A stretch of DNA of 64,000 nt from Tetrapyrgos nigripes. Its lineage: Eukaryota; Basidiomycota; Agaricomycetes; Agaricales; Campanellaceae. This document shows positions 12,202-24,178 of this stretch, piece after piece. Location: positions 496,001 through 560,000 of the forward strand of contig JAACJM010000022.1 in the NCBI GenBank assembly GCA_013368315.1, given 5' to 3'. The position numbers and the translations under genes are program-made. Every line of letters starts with the position of its first letter. Positions within the stretch are counted from its first letter, which is position 1. Below the pieces are notes generated by a model. That model searched no databases. It had not been told where the DNA came from and was given only the letters and a program-made list of their open reading frames with translations.

Positions 12202-12901
12202 CACGGAAGAGAGGCGACGAATCGGTGTTGATGTGCGCTCAAGTATTTATACTTTGCCCATACGCAGGGAAGCCAGGGACCATAGGGATTGTTTAAACAC
12301 CGTACCTTCGTATGGATGATAAATCGATAACTCATGACACGGAAGGCCTGTATGATGATCAAATTATGGTGTTATTAGAACTGGAGAGGCGCCTGTGGAA
12401 GACGAGATTCGAAATGCTGGAGTTCCGCACTTGCCACTGATTCCTGCTGGCAGGTCAGAGCCTAGATAGAACGTGCAATCAAAGAACTGAAGCATTACCC
12501 TCAAAGAGGGTGTCCTTGTCGTCTAGCAAATGGCTATCCAAACGCTCCTCCAAAAAAAGAACTGAAGCAACTGTGGAACAGTAAGCGGGGACACCTTGAC
12601 GAGGCACCGGAGAGGCAGGTGTGACGACCGACAGCAGCTGTGATGGATTCAGAGCCGGCAGTACAATCGTTGTAGGGGTTGTTTCGAAAAGAGTAAAAGC
12701 GTAGGTTAGGCACAGGAGAGTAGGACACAACTCCATTGAATGATACGACTAAAGGGTAATTAGCGACTGGTATCAGTATCGGTACCCATTTTAGCGACTT
12801 CCGATTCCGCACTGGGCCAAGAACCGTGGGAAATCGGAAGAGGCATTGCTCAGAGTCAGAGAGTCCCGCTGAGTGCTGCGGGCAGACTATCTCTCTCATC
12901 C
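12202..12901. other. Intergenic, divergent P450 and WASP promoters
   Basis: Seven hundred bases between divergent start codons. Open frames on the minus strand here (12479-12736 and 12534-12917) show no domain and overlap the expected promoters. I see no RNA gene or repeat. Confidence 0.5.
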
Positions 12902-14503
12902 ATGCCTGCTCAGTCAACCCTCAGTGCTGACGATAAGGCCAAAGTAAAGGCTGCAATCCCAGTATCTCCTGCAACCAACAAAATTCACTATGCCACTCTC
13001 GCTCGGATTTACTATGCCCACCCCCAACCGAACAAGTGGTCGTATGCTGGCCTGCAAGGCGCCCTGGCATTCACCAAGGACAATGCGAATGGTGCATATG
13101 TTTTCAAACTCGTTGACCTTAGTGGAACTAGAGGAGTAATCTGGGAACACGAACTCTACAAGGGTTTGGAGTACAATGCGGACAGAGCTTACTTTCATTC
13201 CTTTGCTGGCGACGTATGCTTCTATAAATTCATCTACTCCGATCTTTCATTGACGATTGTGTTTCTAGGAATGTATGATTGGATTCGTGTTTGCAGATGA
13301 GGTGGAGGCTAGGGACTTTTGGAATAAGGTGCTAAAGAAGAAGGACGTGGTTTCGAAAAAGAAAGCAGGTACGGGGTCCATATATATCGTCTGACGATGC
13401 TCTTTAATGTTCACTGTACAGGTTCCGCAGACAAGAAGAAATCGGTGAAAAAGGGTGGCAAGATAGACAAGTCTATGATCTCGGGGCCTACAACTGGTTC
13501 GTTCATCCATGTCGCACACATGGGTTACGATTCCGAGTCCGGATTTACATCGAAAGGCGTAGATCCATCATGGTCAACCTTTCTTAATCAACTTGAGGGG
13601 TCAGGTATCGACAAAGAAACAATAGCCAAGGAAATGGACTTCATCAAAGATTTCGTTCGCACCCATCCCCAGCAACAGCAGACGAAAGAAGCGAAAAAGT
13701 CTAAACCACCACCACCTCCAGCAAGGAGACACGGAGCAAATGGCAGCTTGTCGTCACCAGCACCAGCAACAAATCAACCTCCGCCCCCGCCCCCTCCTCG
13801 TAGTACTCGAGCGTCTCAGCCTCCGCCACCGCCGGCTACTGCTTCTCCACAGCCTCCCCCAAGACCTGTGTCACAAGCGCCTATTGCACCACCACCACCA
13901 CCAGCGCGACCATCAGGCCGAACACCTGCCCCTCCTCCCACACCAGCCAGACCAGCGAATACAGCAGCAGCACCACCACCACCACCGCCTGCTCGACCTG
14001 GATCTGCAGCACCACCAGCACCACCACCGCCTGCTCGACCTGGATCTGCAGCACCCCCACCTCCACCACCTCCACCTCCACCAGCTCCAGCAGGGGCAGG
14101 TGCTCCCCCACCTCCACCGCCTCCACCGCCTCCACCGCCGCCTCCAGCAGGGGGTGTTCCTCCCCCGCCACCGCCACCACCGCCCCCAGGTGGCAGCGAT
14201 GCAGGTAACTCCTTGACTGCGATGCCTCCAGCTCAATCAAGCCGTGGCGATTTACTTTCGTCTATCCAAGGGAAAGGTATTCACTCTCTTCGAAAGACCG
14301 ATCCAAACTCGGCACCAAGCTCCTCTTCCTCTGTTGCAGCTGCAGGTGCTGCAGGTGCTGCTGGAGCTGCTGTTGGCGCCGGCGCTGCTGCTGCAGGTGG
14401 TGGTGATCTAACATCAGCATTAGCAGAGGCATTAATGGCAAGGAAAGGTAATATGGGCGATGACAGCGATGACGAGGAAGACGACGACGACGATTGGGAT
14501 TAA
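12902..14503 (+). CDS. WASP/Las17-type actin nucleation-promoting factor
   Basis: Three exons, 12902-13213, 13269-13368 and 13422-14503, give 497 codons with no frame conflict. The N-terminus is a WH1/EVH1 domain: HYATLARIYYAHPQPNKWSY, GVIWEHELYKG, and YFHSFAGDECMIGFVFADEV joined across intron 1. A basic stretch precedes a CRIB/GBD-like segment, GSFIHVAHMGYDSESGF, at about residues 160-180. A long polyproline region (SH3- and profilin-binding) covers 13700-14195. One WH2 actin-binding motif, DLLSSIQGKGIHSLRKT, is followed by an alanine/glycine spacer and an acidic tail ending in DDDDDWD, the Arp2/3-binding A motif with its tryptophan. In the family this protein activates Arp2/3 at endocytic patches. 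Order, length and motifs all fit. Confidence 0.95.
13700..14195 (+). repeat. Polyproline-coding low-complexity tract in WASP
   Basis: CCA/CCT/CCG-rich sequence codes for runs of up to a dozen prolines with repeated ARPGSAAPP blocks. One block, coding PPARPGSAAPP, occurs twice in near-identical DNA at about 13988-14015 and 14027-14056. Length variation between strains is likely here. Confidence 0.85.
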
Positions 14504-14650
14504 GGCTATTGCCATTTAATACCCAGATACTATTATCTGTAATGAAGTAGCAGACAACCATGGATACTTAACTTATTATGAGATCAAGCAATGGTATTAA
14601 TACTAGATTTCGACAGACTATACTACGTAGACGATTACTATTTCCGACTT

Positions 14651-15785
14651 TCAGTTTATCGCGACGTTGTAAGAGCTCCTGTAAATTCTTGGTTGGTACA
14701 AATGTCAATCACAGAAATGAATATCACTTACACTGTGAGGGTAGCAGAACCGGAAGTGGCCTCTGTTCCTACTTGGAGAGTGGTCAAGAATTGAGAGCTG
14801 CTCATGCCGCGGTTTGAAGTCAAGTACTGTTCGGGACCAGGATCATTCAGTCACTTTACAACGAGACAAGAGAGAATTAACTTGTACTCACGTTGAGGAA
14901 AGTTTTGATGTCGCCGCTAAAGTTGGTAACCTGGGTACCAGAGGTACTAGGGAGGAAAGAGAAAACGTTGTTTGCACCGTTGGAGCCTTGGTACAAGTTC
15001 CTATGATCGTATTTCGATCAGCCAGAGCATTCCTAGAGCGAAACAAAGGCTGCCATACCAGGTGTGACCAGCCAAGGAAATTCCAGAAGCAACAGGTTGA
15101 GGCTGACCGTTGGCGTTGTATACCGCAGAGATAGGGCCTGCGTTGATGTTGGCCAACCAAATCATGATTTCGTTGACAGCAGAGCCTCCGGCACTATTGG
15201 AGGTGAACAAATCGAATGCGACGTTTGCGACGATGTTTCCAGAAGTGCTTTGAGACCAAGTTAAGGTGGCCTGCAAAATCAGTTAGTTGTTAGAATAATG
15301 GGAGATGAGCACACTGGGAAAGAAAGGACGTACAGGAATGGACTGGATAGCGCTCAGCTGCCTGTTGGCACCTGCGTTTTGCTGAATGTTGGTGTAGGAT
15401 TTGATACCATTTCCACCGTTCCAGGTCCAGGTGTTCTTCCAAGCGATCGTGTTACCACTCATAGAAGTCAAGGCAGCGCAGTCGCTACCACTGTTGATGT
15501 CAAGAGTAGTCAGTGCCATGAAAAGTTCGAAAATCATTTGTTTTGCTTACCTGGAAGCACCCGAAAGACCCCACTGATCCAGGAAAAGAGTATAAGTACC
15601 AGCATTGACCTGGTCCCATTGTCCTGTCGTGAAGCAGAATTAGAGATGATTACGATTGGAATGGGATGGGCGGCGGTGAACTACTCACCGCAGTGCTGGG
15701 ATGTGTCAATAGAGGCAGTAGGTGCTGTAGAAATGAGAGGAAGGACGAGGAACAAAGCCAAAAAAGCGCTGAGTTTAGCAAACAT
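14651..15785 (-). CDS. Glycoside hydrolase family 12 endoglucanase, secreted
   Basis: The start ATG is at 15785 and the stop TGA ends at 14651. The N-terminus MFAKLSAFLALFLVLPLIST is a typical signal peptide. Short introns split the body. Joined pieces read CGQWDQVNAGTYTLFLDQWG, SGSDCAALTSMSGNTIAW, TWTWNGGNGIKSYTN, AVNEIMIWLANI with the nucleophile glutamate, and TLQVGTEATSGSATLTV with the acid/base glutamate. The last exon (14681-14651) gives SSYNVAIN. GH12 enzymes cut beta-1,4-glucan or xyloglucan outside the cell, which fits a plant-litter or wood-associated fungus. Length of about 245 residues is normal. There is no carbohydrate-binding module. Confidence 0.93.
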
Positions 15786-16352
15786 GGTCGACGATTGCTT
15801 GGGGAATACTACGAGGTTCCTGGATTTCCGAGGGATCCTTGTCGTCGCATGCCTACGAGGTCATGCATTTATACTTGTGAATGCACCGTGGTTGGCCAAG
15901 TGCGATTATCCGCGCTTGCGTTGTTCATGCGATGTTTATGAGGTCCGATATCGAAGTGTATCCGAAAATTATGCCTTCGAATTGAAAACCATATGCTGTT
16001 TGAACCAGTGGAGTCATTGGAATGGTCACTAGGGAGATGCAATATGTGAATCCCAACGGTCCGACCGGCGACATGGGCCTGTTCGAACGAAAGCGGATTT
16101 ACCGGGAAATAGCCAAGCCGCGTGTGATAGGTGGAGGAGGCCTCGAGAGATCAAGCCAGGGAAAATGACCAGAACAGGGACGATGCATGCAAATTTAGGT
16201 CACAAGGAATTTGCAGGAGGTAGCGGTGAGCTATGTATCCCCGAAGTTTTTGCCGAGCCTGGTAGTAGAGATATTATTGAAGTTGGTCGACGATATTATT
16301 ACCTCAACATTTTCGTAAAAAGAATATTGTCTTGCAGCAACCAGAAAGGCCG
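15786..16352. other. Intergenic, GH12 promoter side
   Basis: Divergent promoters of the GH12 gene and the coiled-coil gene lie here. Small open frames are present but without recognisable content. No RNA gene is seen. Confidence 0.45.
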
Positions 16353-18413
16353 TCATGGATGCATATGGTCAAGACGCGTAAGCACGTGAACCCTACCAGT
16401 CGCGTTTCAACACGCCCGGTCACCGTAACAATGGAATCTCTCTGTGACCTTTACCAAGCTCTGGTCGCCCTCGGCTTGCCTGAAGAAGTGTCGCGTTCAG
16501 AATTTGAGCGCATTAACAGAGGGCCACTAGGCGATGTGATTCAACTTTTTGTTGAGCGTATCAAGGGAACGGGAGTTTCGCAGATGAGGCTGTCAATTGC
16601 AAGGTGAGCCCTCGCTGTCTTGACTCTAATTACTTTGCTCACTGGCCCAGCACGTCCAAGACGGATCGAATCCAAGGAAACCATCGGTCAGGTGAAGACA
16701 AGGCTACGTCCAGGTTGGCAACCGCTATAAAGGACTTGGGAGTGTTCAGTAAAGATTTACAAGATGAACTGGCGTCTATCAAAGGAAAAGGTCTAGTGAA
16801 GTGGCATTTCTTCGATTCCCTGGGAGATGACGGATCTTTTTTCTAGAGCAAAAGCTTGCAGCGATGCGACAAGAATTTCATGAGAAGCAACGCGTCGTAC
16901 TAATGTTGGAATTGCTAGAACAGGGTGAGAGAGAGAGGCTGAAGAGATTTGACGAAATTGCGCAACTTTTGAGTGAGGCCAGGCGGTGTGTGTCCGTCTT
17001 GAGGAGCTGTTTCTTGAGAATTGACCGTCAGTTGTGCTTTTGTCAGGAAGAGGACACAGTCAACATTTGAATCATTCAACCAGGTACGCAGCTCTGCTAT
17101 TGACTATAGATGTCTCTTACTGATCAACATTGAAGAGTGGAAGTAGGACTTTGCCCTTCGCTGGAAACAATGTACAGAAAAAGTGCTCCCAGACCCAAGA
17201 TGCCTTGGCGGTGAGCTGAGTCCTTGATTATGCCAGCTACCAGCTTGACGATGTTATCAGAATCTAGAAGCACACCACCTACGCCTCTCCCGTCTTGCCA
17301 ACGAGCATGTCAACACTTCTATCCTCAATTCAGAGGTGAAACTTCGAAGCTTAGTCGCGCAGAAGCTTGGTGTCGACGATAAAGATGACCCCGAAGTCAC
17401 GCGAATATTGTATGTACAACTCTCTAAGCCCGTCGTCTCTGTGCACAAGGGAATCCTGTATTTCTAGCCATTTTTTTGTACAGTCTGCGCGGACGCGAGC
17501 CAAAAATCTCATCCGATATCAACCGGTTCCTGGGAAGAAGACATCAAAGAGGGAGTTGGAGTCTCTGAAGGGGAAAATAGTAAGTTGATATCTCAAAGTA
17601 GAAGTTGAAGCAGTTGTTCAATCCGTCTTAGGTGTTAAAAGAGGAAAAGTTGCAAGAATGCATCAACATCTCGACAGGACGACTCTCCGCGTCAAGACAT
17701 TCATTAAATTCTGTATGTCGTCCCTTCTACAAAACCTAAAATCATCTTCACTAATGAACCTGTAGCTGGACGTGGTTCGGGATATGACGATACCTGCCGT
17801 CCAAGGAACTTTCCGGGATCAGTCTGAAAAGACAAAGGCCCATGTTGATGTGTTGAGACTGAGAGCTCTTCAAAACCTGGCACTCGCTGCAGAGGTACGG
17901 TCGAGTACCTGCTTTGGTCAGAAAATCAGATCAGTTCTAGGAATCAGTCAAGCTACGGTGTGTCATGGCTCAGTCTATATCGAAACGGATGCGTACAATG
18001 AATGCTCCCTTCTACAGACTCTGAACCAGCTTCTGAAGGAAATAGAGTGGTTACTTCACGCAGGTATGATTTCTCCGGCTTTAGTAAATTACTCTGGTTC
18101 TATACAACGCTGACAATATCTCATTCAGGGGAATCCCAGGAAGATTTGCTCAGAGCTCTCAATATAAGGCTAGTATTCCCAGCTGCAGAACGTGAAGAAC
18201 TATATGGTATGTCCGCATTCCCGTACTGAATGACATGTTTAACCTCATAAACCAGCCTCGTACTACGAGTCGCACGCACGATTAAACGAGGACGGAACGA
18301 GGGCGCTTTTGACTAGGAAACTCGCTAAAGCAGACGCAGGTAGTGATCTGGCAAACGAAGCTGGAGCAGCTCTGAAGGAGATGATGTTGATACTCGGGTC
18401 CAACCGCGCATAG
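16353..18413 (+). CDS. Unidentified coiled-coil protein
   Basis: I do not recognise the family. The gene is well supported by splicing: seven or more short introns (16601-16650, 16788-16847, 16987-17050 and others) keep one frame open to TAG at 18411-18413. The start is uncertain: ATG at 16359 or 16365 lies in the frame, and ATG at 16431 (MESLCDLYQALVALGLPEEV) is a strong internal alternative. The product is largely charged alpha-helix: MRQEFHEKQRVVLMLELLEQ, RLKRFDEIAQLLSEARRKRT, LEAHHLRLSRLANEHVNTSI, and LQTLNQLLKEIEWLL near the end. No membrane span or catalytic motif is seen. Such all-helical proteins are often structural or microtubule-associated, but that is only a guess. Confidence 0.6.
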
Positions 18414-18481
18414 CACTTGGTAGAATTGGTTCCGCGAACCTCGAAGGGGACGCAATTAGGGGATATTGATTTACGTACAAA

Positions 18482-18487
18482 CACGTG
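18482..18487. promoter_or_regulatory. CACGTG box upstream of aspartokinase
   Basis: Palindromic CACGTG 80 bp before the aspartokinase ATG. In fungi this core is bound by bHLH factors of the Cbf1 type. Its position matches boxes before catalase, AROM and SEC63. Confidence 0.45.
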
Positions 18488-18567
18488 CTATGCTACAAAA
18501 CTTTTGTCCGACGAGTCATTTAGAATTGATGTCTTAGTAGAGTGAATCAGTTTGAACTATTACCACC

Positions 18568-20924
18568 ATGTCAGCCCTTCCTCCATCCCCTACCTCCTCA
18601 TCGTCTCGCTCTCCATCTCCAAACACTGTTTCTCCAGTCCTCCGAAAAAATCCTACGGATCCAAATGCCAAATGGCTTGTGCAGAAATTTGGAGGCACGA
18701 GCGTCGGCAAATTCCCAGCCAAAATTGCTCGAGATGTTGTCTCTCCGTATATCAAAGACCACCGTGTGGCTATTGTTTGCTCTGCTCGTTCTGGATCCAC
18801 CAAAGCACTCGGAACTACAAATCTACTCCTGCGTGCAGCTTCTGAAGCTCTCATGCGTCGACCGCAATCTCCTCAGATGAACTCTCCTTCTTCATCAGGA
18901 ACCATGACTCCTCTGACCTTTGGGCTCTTTGGCCAAATCAAGGATATTCCTCCACGTTCGCCACCACATACACCGCTCCGAAGTCGCTCTTCGTCGGCAG
19001 ACGAAAAAAGCGGCTTATGCATGACCCCACTTTCTCCCCTCACCGTCCCTATCGCCGGTCAAAGTGAACCTAAATTTAACGCAACGGTTGATCTTATTCG
19101 AGAGCAGCACATCAAAGCTGCCAATGAGGCTATCCACAATCCCGAAATTAGAAACGAGCTAGAGGAAGAGATTGAGAGGGATTGTGATTGGCTAAGAGGC
19201 TTTTTGTTTGCAAGCCAGGTTGTGGACGAAGTTAGTCCGAGGTCGAAGGACAGCATTATTGGTCTGGGTGAAAAGCTGGCATGTAAACTCATGACCGCTG
19301 TATTGAGAGATCAGGTGGGTCATCGTTCTATCATTCTATCAAGCGAACTTGGCTTTCAAAATCTTCTGCAATGATCTGGGTTGTTTACGTGTACTGATAT
19401 TCTGGACCTTTGAATATAGGGCATTGATGCTGAATACGTGTCTCTAGAGAACATTGTCCCTGATGTCGAGCAGGAAATATACTCCTCCGTCGGGGGCAAT
19501 GTTACCTTGGACCAAGGTTTCTACGATAGAGTAGCTGCAGCCGTCGGCGAACGGGTAAGAGCATGTGGTGCAAGAGTACCTGTTGTTACAGGCAAGTCCT
19601 CCCTTACTTTTATACTCTCTTCTTCGTGATCTCACTTGATAACAGGGTATTTCTCTCCTATACCTGGCTCTCTCCTTCTCCAGGTCGGCAGAGGCTACAC
19701 GGATTTACTCTCGGCGCTTCTTGCTGTGGGCCTGTCTACCTCTGACGGTGCTACCCTGCTGGATACAGGAACCTTGAAGTACAATGCGAGAGTGGACTGG
19801 GATGTAAGGACTTAACTTATCTGTCTCCGCGAGTCCACTCAGCAGTCGTTTTTCAGGTATCTGAACTGCAGATCTGGAAAGAAGTAGACGGTATCTTCAC
19901 TGCTGATCCTCGCAAAGTTCCAACTGCTCGTGTATTGGAGAAAATTAGTCCAGATGAAGCGGCGGAGTTGACATACTATGGCAGCGAAGTAGTTCATCCA
20001 TTCACCATGGAGCAGGTGAGTATACATATGGGAGTACCCTTGGATCATTGTCTGAGACATCTTTTCAGGTCATCCGACGAAAAATACCGATTCGTATTAA
20101 AAATGTCGAGAACCCTTCTGGATGTGGGACATTGATCTGCCCTGATTCTGAGCTGTCAGAGTCTCCGTCGCCTGTCTCGCCCGTTTCGAAACCCTTCAGT
20201 ACACACTCTCGCACAGGCTCAGTCTCCGAACAACTCTCAGCTTTGGCGTTGAGTGGATCAGAATCTCCGCGAAAACTCCCGACTGCTGTGACGATTAAAG
20301 AGCACATCATTGTCATCAACGTGAATAGCAATAGGAAAAGTGTCTCTCATGGTTTTTTGGCCGGAATTTTCGGAGTGTTGGACCGGTACGTTTTCTCTGT
20401 TGTCTGTTGTTGAGACTCCTGCGTTAATGATACCGTCGTCTGACCAGGTACGGTGTTGTGGTCGACCTCATATCGACATCGGAGGTCCATGTTTCGATGG
20501 CGATTGAAGACACGTTTGTCGCTAGTGGGGGAGGGGGAAGTGGAGGCGGGGGTAAAACATTGGACAGAGTCATAAGGGAGCTACGCTCAAGCGGGACCGT
20601 CTCTGTACATCGCAACATGGCCATTCTTTCGCTCGTTGGGAAGAATATGAGGCATTTGGTTGGTATTGCTGGCTTGATGTTCACAACGTTAGGTGTGTAT
20701 GAGCGCTCTGGTCACCTCTTCACACTAACAGGACTGTTATTATAGGCAAAGGCAATGTCAACATCGAAATGATCTCTCAAGGGGCTTCGGAGATCAACAT
20801 TAGTTGTGTCATCGATAGCCAAGACGCAGTCAAAGCTCTGAATCTCATTCATCAGAGCTGTCTGAGAGTTCCCGCATCTTATTCTGCTAACAGTACAAAC
20901 AGAGGCGAGTCTTGCGGTCTGTAA
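18568..20924 (+). CDS. HOM3: Aspartokinase (aspartate kinase)
   Basis: This enzyme phosphorylates aspartate, the first step to threonine, methionine and isoleucine. The start ATG at 18568 gives a serine/proline-rich leader, then the kinase signature KFGGTSVGKFPAKIARDVV. Later exons give VTGYFSP, LQVGRGYTDLLSALLAVGL, LQIWKEVDGIFTADPRKVP, AELTYYGSEVVHPFTMEQ and IPIRIKNVENPSGCGT. The C-terminal ACT domains are visible as VVDLISTSEVHVSMAIEDTF, ILSLVGKNMRHLVGIAGLMF and VNIEMISQGASEINISCVID. Compared with yeast there is a glycine-rich insert (GGGGSGGGG, near 20527-20550) and about 23 extra residues after AVGL (near 19735-19803). The end is ambiguous: reading on stops at 20924, while a GC-AG intron at 20904-20966 would give an end VGPWLY. 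Confidence 0.92.
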
Positions 20925-21287
20925 TGATTTGCCTCATTTTTATTCATTGTTTCTTTTCCTTCCAGTGGGTCCTTGGTTGTACTAGCAGACTGCGAGGCTT
21001 CCTGAATGGCTTATGGAATCAGTGTTAGAATGCTGGACGTTAGACGCCAACTTCAAAAGTCAAAGCAAGACTAGATCTGAGTTGCCAATTTTGCATAGAA
21101 AAAGGGACTTCCAAAATGTGTAACAAGAAGTGTGTAGACAAGCGTATTCCAACTATACGTACTGTAGCGGTATGACTGCATGTAGTTTAGTATGTAGCTA
21201 CTACTGGTCAAATCCGACTTGGTTGACACCGATGACTCTCGGCTTGACGGACCGACCGAAGCTGTGAGCGGCTTGTTGACAACCACG
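20925..21287. other. Intergenic, aspartokinase to SNARE
   Basis: Likely 3' UTR of aspartokinase and promoter of the SNARE gene, both on the plus strand. Nothing else is recognised. Confidence 0.4.
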
Positions 21288-22255
21288 ATGTCCCAACCTC
21301 AATCTCTCGCGAAACTGACTTCAGTATCGACGCAAACGCTTTCTCTTCTTCTTGAACGTCAGCGTGTCCCTCCTTCGTTCTCTACGAACGGAAATGACTC
21401 GTCAAATGGCTCTAGCTCTCTGCATCTACCCCAAATCACGAAGAACATGGCACAACTGCGGAAAGGCATTCTGGAAATGGAGGAAAAAGATGGAAGAACG
21501 GAGGCCGTGAAGCTTTTAAGGAGTCAGTATGAAAGAATGAGGGGTATGTTACCTGGCATTGAAGACGTGGAAAGGTTCGTACAAAGCGTTTGGTGTCGCG
21601 AATCACAATTACACATCCCTCTTGTAGCCTTGAACCTCCCAAGCCTCCAACACTGCTATTGAATGTAGACGATAATGTCTCTGTTGCAGCCTCAACGTCT
21701 AATCCATCCTTAGCACCTTTACCTCCAACTCCGCCGGCAAAAGATACCGCAGATGGCTCTTCTTCAATCTACACTTATACACGGTACACGGACGATCCTG
21801 AAGCGGGTTACAGTGCTAATGACCCTCATACAATGCTGCAGACACAGAGGCAACTGATGGATGGTCGGTGTTTTTTCAACTAGCTGCTCGCGTGATCTCT
21901 CACTGTCTCCTTCAACCAGACCAGGACTCTTATCTTGATCGTCTCTCACATTCGATAAATAGACAACGAGATCTCTCTATCCAGATTAATGACGAGATTG
22001 ATGTCCACCATGGGCTATTGCAGGAGCTTGACACGGAGCTTGATAGGACAGATACGAGAATGAGCAGTGCAAGGAGAAATTTGGATCGGTTTGCACGGGG
22101 TGCAAGGAATAACAGTGTGTATCTGCTCTTTTTTGTGGCACCCGCCTGCATTCGCCTCTTCCTCTTTCTGACCCTCTTTCTCTCTAGGTTCTACCGTTGC
22201 CATTGGAATTTTAATCCTCCTCCTTCTGATATTGATCATCATATTCAAAACATGA
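21288..22255 (+). CDS. Qc-SNARE, syntaxin-8/Syn8-like
   Basis: The first ATG in the reading frame that fits the splicing is at 21288 (MSQPQSLAKLTSVSTQTLSL). The N-terminal half is helical (LRKGILEMEEKDGRTEAVKL) and linked by a proline/serine-rich stretch. The SNARE helix reads DSYLDRLSHSINRQRDLSIQ, INDEIDVHHGLLQELDTELD and RTDTRMSSARRNLDRF; the glutamine in RQRDLSIQINDE is a candidate for the Q layer. After an intron at about 22114-22189 the last exon gives a single C-terminal anchor, STVAIGILILLLLILIIIF, and the stop at 22253-22255. Length of about 235 residues and architecture fit a tail-anchored endosomal Qc-SNARE. Confidence 0.85.
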
Positions 22256-23179
22256 TACATGGTCATCTTTCTGCATCCCAGCACTATCTCATTCTCTTCG
22301 CATGTTATTAACTTCTCGTTTTGCTATACTCATCTCTATTCACGGATTCGTTTCTTGGTTTACGCTTCACCAATATTATTTCCGCAACTGTGATGCCGGT
22401 CTTGTGTGCTCTCGGCTCTCGTCAGTCTTCCAGTTTAGATCCTTTGTAATTATCGCATTGTCATTATTCATTCCTCTATTTTTGTCCCGCTCTATAACTC
22501 GACCTCATAGCTGGGTGCGGCAATTTCATGCCTTTAGTCTTCTCGTGATCTCCTCTCAAACACAAACACCGTGCTGGATCTGGGAACTCAAGATGTGCTT
22601 TCCATGACTAGTACTACGACTTGCTCTTTCTAGGATCATGCTCATGCACCGGTACCAAGTCATGGCTAACTTCAGCTACCGGAAATCAACTCTCTTTCAG
22701 AGTACTCCTGCAAACAGGAGCTGGCCATACATCTACGTGCGTGTCTAGGTACGTTCTTATTTAAGTTTTAGCTCTAATAATGTTCCTCGAATTCAGGATC
22801 ATCTTTCGTCTTGCTCCTTCGCCGGCCCAGGGCTTATGCTTACCAATGACCGTATAGTGGTCGGATAATATCTTCAGATATGCTCAAGTGTATATACCAG
22901 GTTGGTGGTTAGCAAAGACTCGACATGCTGTATTTACTTGTTCCAAGGAGTAAGCATCACAGATGCACTATTTGTGAGGTTATTGATTGAAGCCGTCCTT
23001 CATCAGTCTAGATTCGCATTTATAGCACATCTGACACTTTTTAGTAGGCCTTTTGCCACTAAGACAAAGCCTCAATGTTAATGGAGGCATGCATATGCCT
23101 TGATTTCTACTTATCCCATATTTGTGCCCGGTTCTGGTATTTAACGACAGAGCTTGACAGTCACTACAACTTTTCTTCC
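22256..23179. other. Intergenic, SNARE to membrane protein
   Basis: About 920 bp without a recognisable gene. The first part is pyrimidine-rich (CTCTTC and TTTCTC runs) and probably belongs to the SNARE 3' region. Open frame 22302-22607 is low in complexity and has no domain. Confidence 0.5.
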
Positions 23180-24178
23180 ATGCATACAAGAATCTCATCA
23201 ACGCAGTACTTGCCTCTGCAGACCACAGAGTCAGACACACTGCTGTATGAAGATGTCTCGTCATCCGAGTCAAAAGAATTGCTCATAGGTGCCCCAGAAG
23301 GTAGTGTCTTCTTGATATCTCTCCCGTCGTGAGATTAATTCATTCCTGCAGCGAGGCCTAGCAAACTGGAACGACGAGGATGGCAGCTCGTCATAGTGGC
23401 TTCAATCGCTGCACTGTGCTCCAGTATCTGGAACGTCGCTATCATGAATGCTCTCAAAGCGGAATCATCGTCTCAGTCGTCATTCACACCGAAGGCGCAA
23501 CTCTTTCGGCCAAATCCATATATTGGGCTCGAAATGGCTTCTATCAAACCTAGCTCACCTCGGCCTGAGCCCATCCTGAACCCTCCTATTCTCATGGCCC
23601 GAACAAATTCGTCCGACGTAGACAGGGTATACCTCGATATCCCCAAGGTCGACACTCGATATGGGCAAGTGTACCCCGAAGATCGCGATTTCCATATAAC
23701 CAAAGAGGTGCGCAAATGCTTCATTTGTACACATTCGGGTAGAACCCCGGGGCTGATGGCAATTGCGCAGGTCTCGATGATTCTTCAATTCCGTGTCATG
23801 GACTATGGCATGGAACGCTGTACGCTTATAGCAAAGCTTCCGAGTTCGGCCGAACTGGATCACTCAGAGTACCCAAGATTCTACGATATCCACCCGAATG
23901 GGCTTCATGTCGACATATGGGAGCTGGATTCCAGCTTGCAGTTGGACGCGAAAACTTTGTCATTTGCATCCCGTCCACGACGACAAGCTCTGGATGGTAC
24001 TTGGAAAGTTGAGATGGGCCGCGACATGCGTTTGACAGAGACTCGTAACTGTTCTTCGAGGTCACTTCTGACATATGAATTGGTGTGCGCATCGATGGAA
24101 TATTGCCAATTGTACTTCAAGCAGGATGGACATACACCCGTCATTGGGGTTTATGTTGAGCAGTCATCTAGCATATAA
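23180..24178 (+). CDS. Unidentified single-pass membrane protein
   Basis: The start ATG at 23180 gives MHTRISSTQYLPLQTTESDT. An intron at 23301-23351 is followed by LERRGWQLVIVASIAALCSS and IWNVAIMNAL, a single hydrophobic span near residue 60 after a basic cluster, as in type II membrane proteins. A second intron at 23708-23771 joins FHITKE to VSMILQFRVMDYGMERCTLI. The lumenal or extracellular part holds YLDIPKVDTRYGQVYPEDRD and DIHPNGLHVDIWELDSSLQL, a beta-rich pattern with several cysteines (ERC, RNC, VCASMEYC). The stop is at 24176-24178. I have seen this kind of protein as conserved but uncharacterised in mushrooms; I do not assign a function. A But2-C-like fold is one possibility to test. 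Confidence 0.75.

Noticed and set aside
13740..14561. Long open frames in other phases and on the minus strand over the polyproline tract
   Set aside because: Shadows of the CCN-repeat composition of the WASP gene (His/Gln-rich, Trp/Arg-rich and Val-rich frames).
16780..16850. Another T-arm-like string, CTTCGATTCCC
   Set aside because: It lies within an intron of the coiled-coil gene and has no D-arm or acceptor partner.
22302..22607. Open frame downstream of the SNARE gene
   Set aside because: Pyrimidine-rich 3' region; hydrophobic low-complexity translation without family pattern or splice support.
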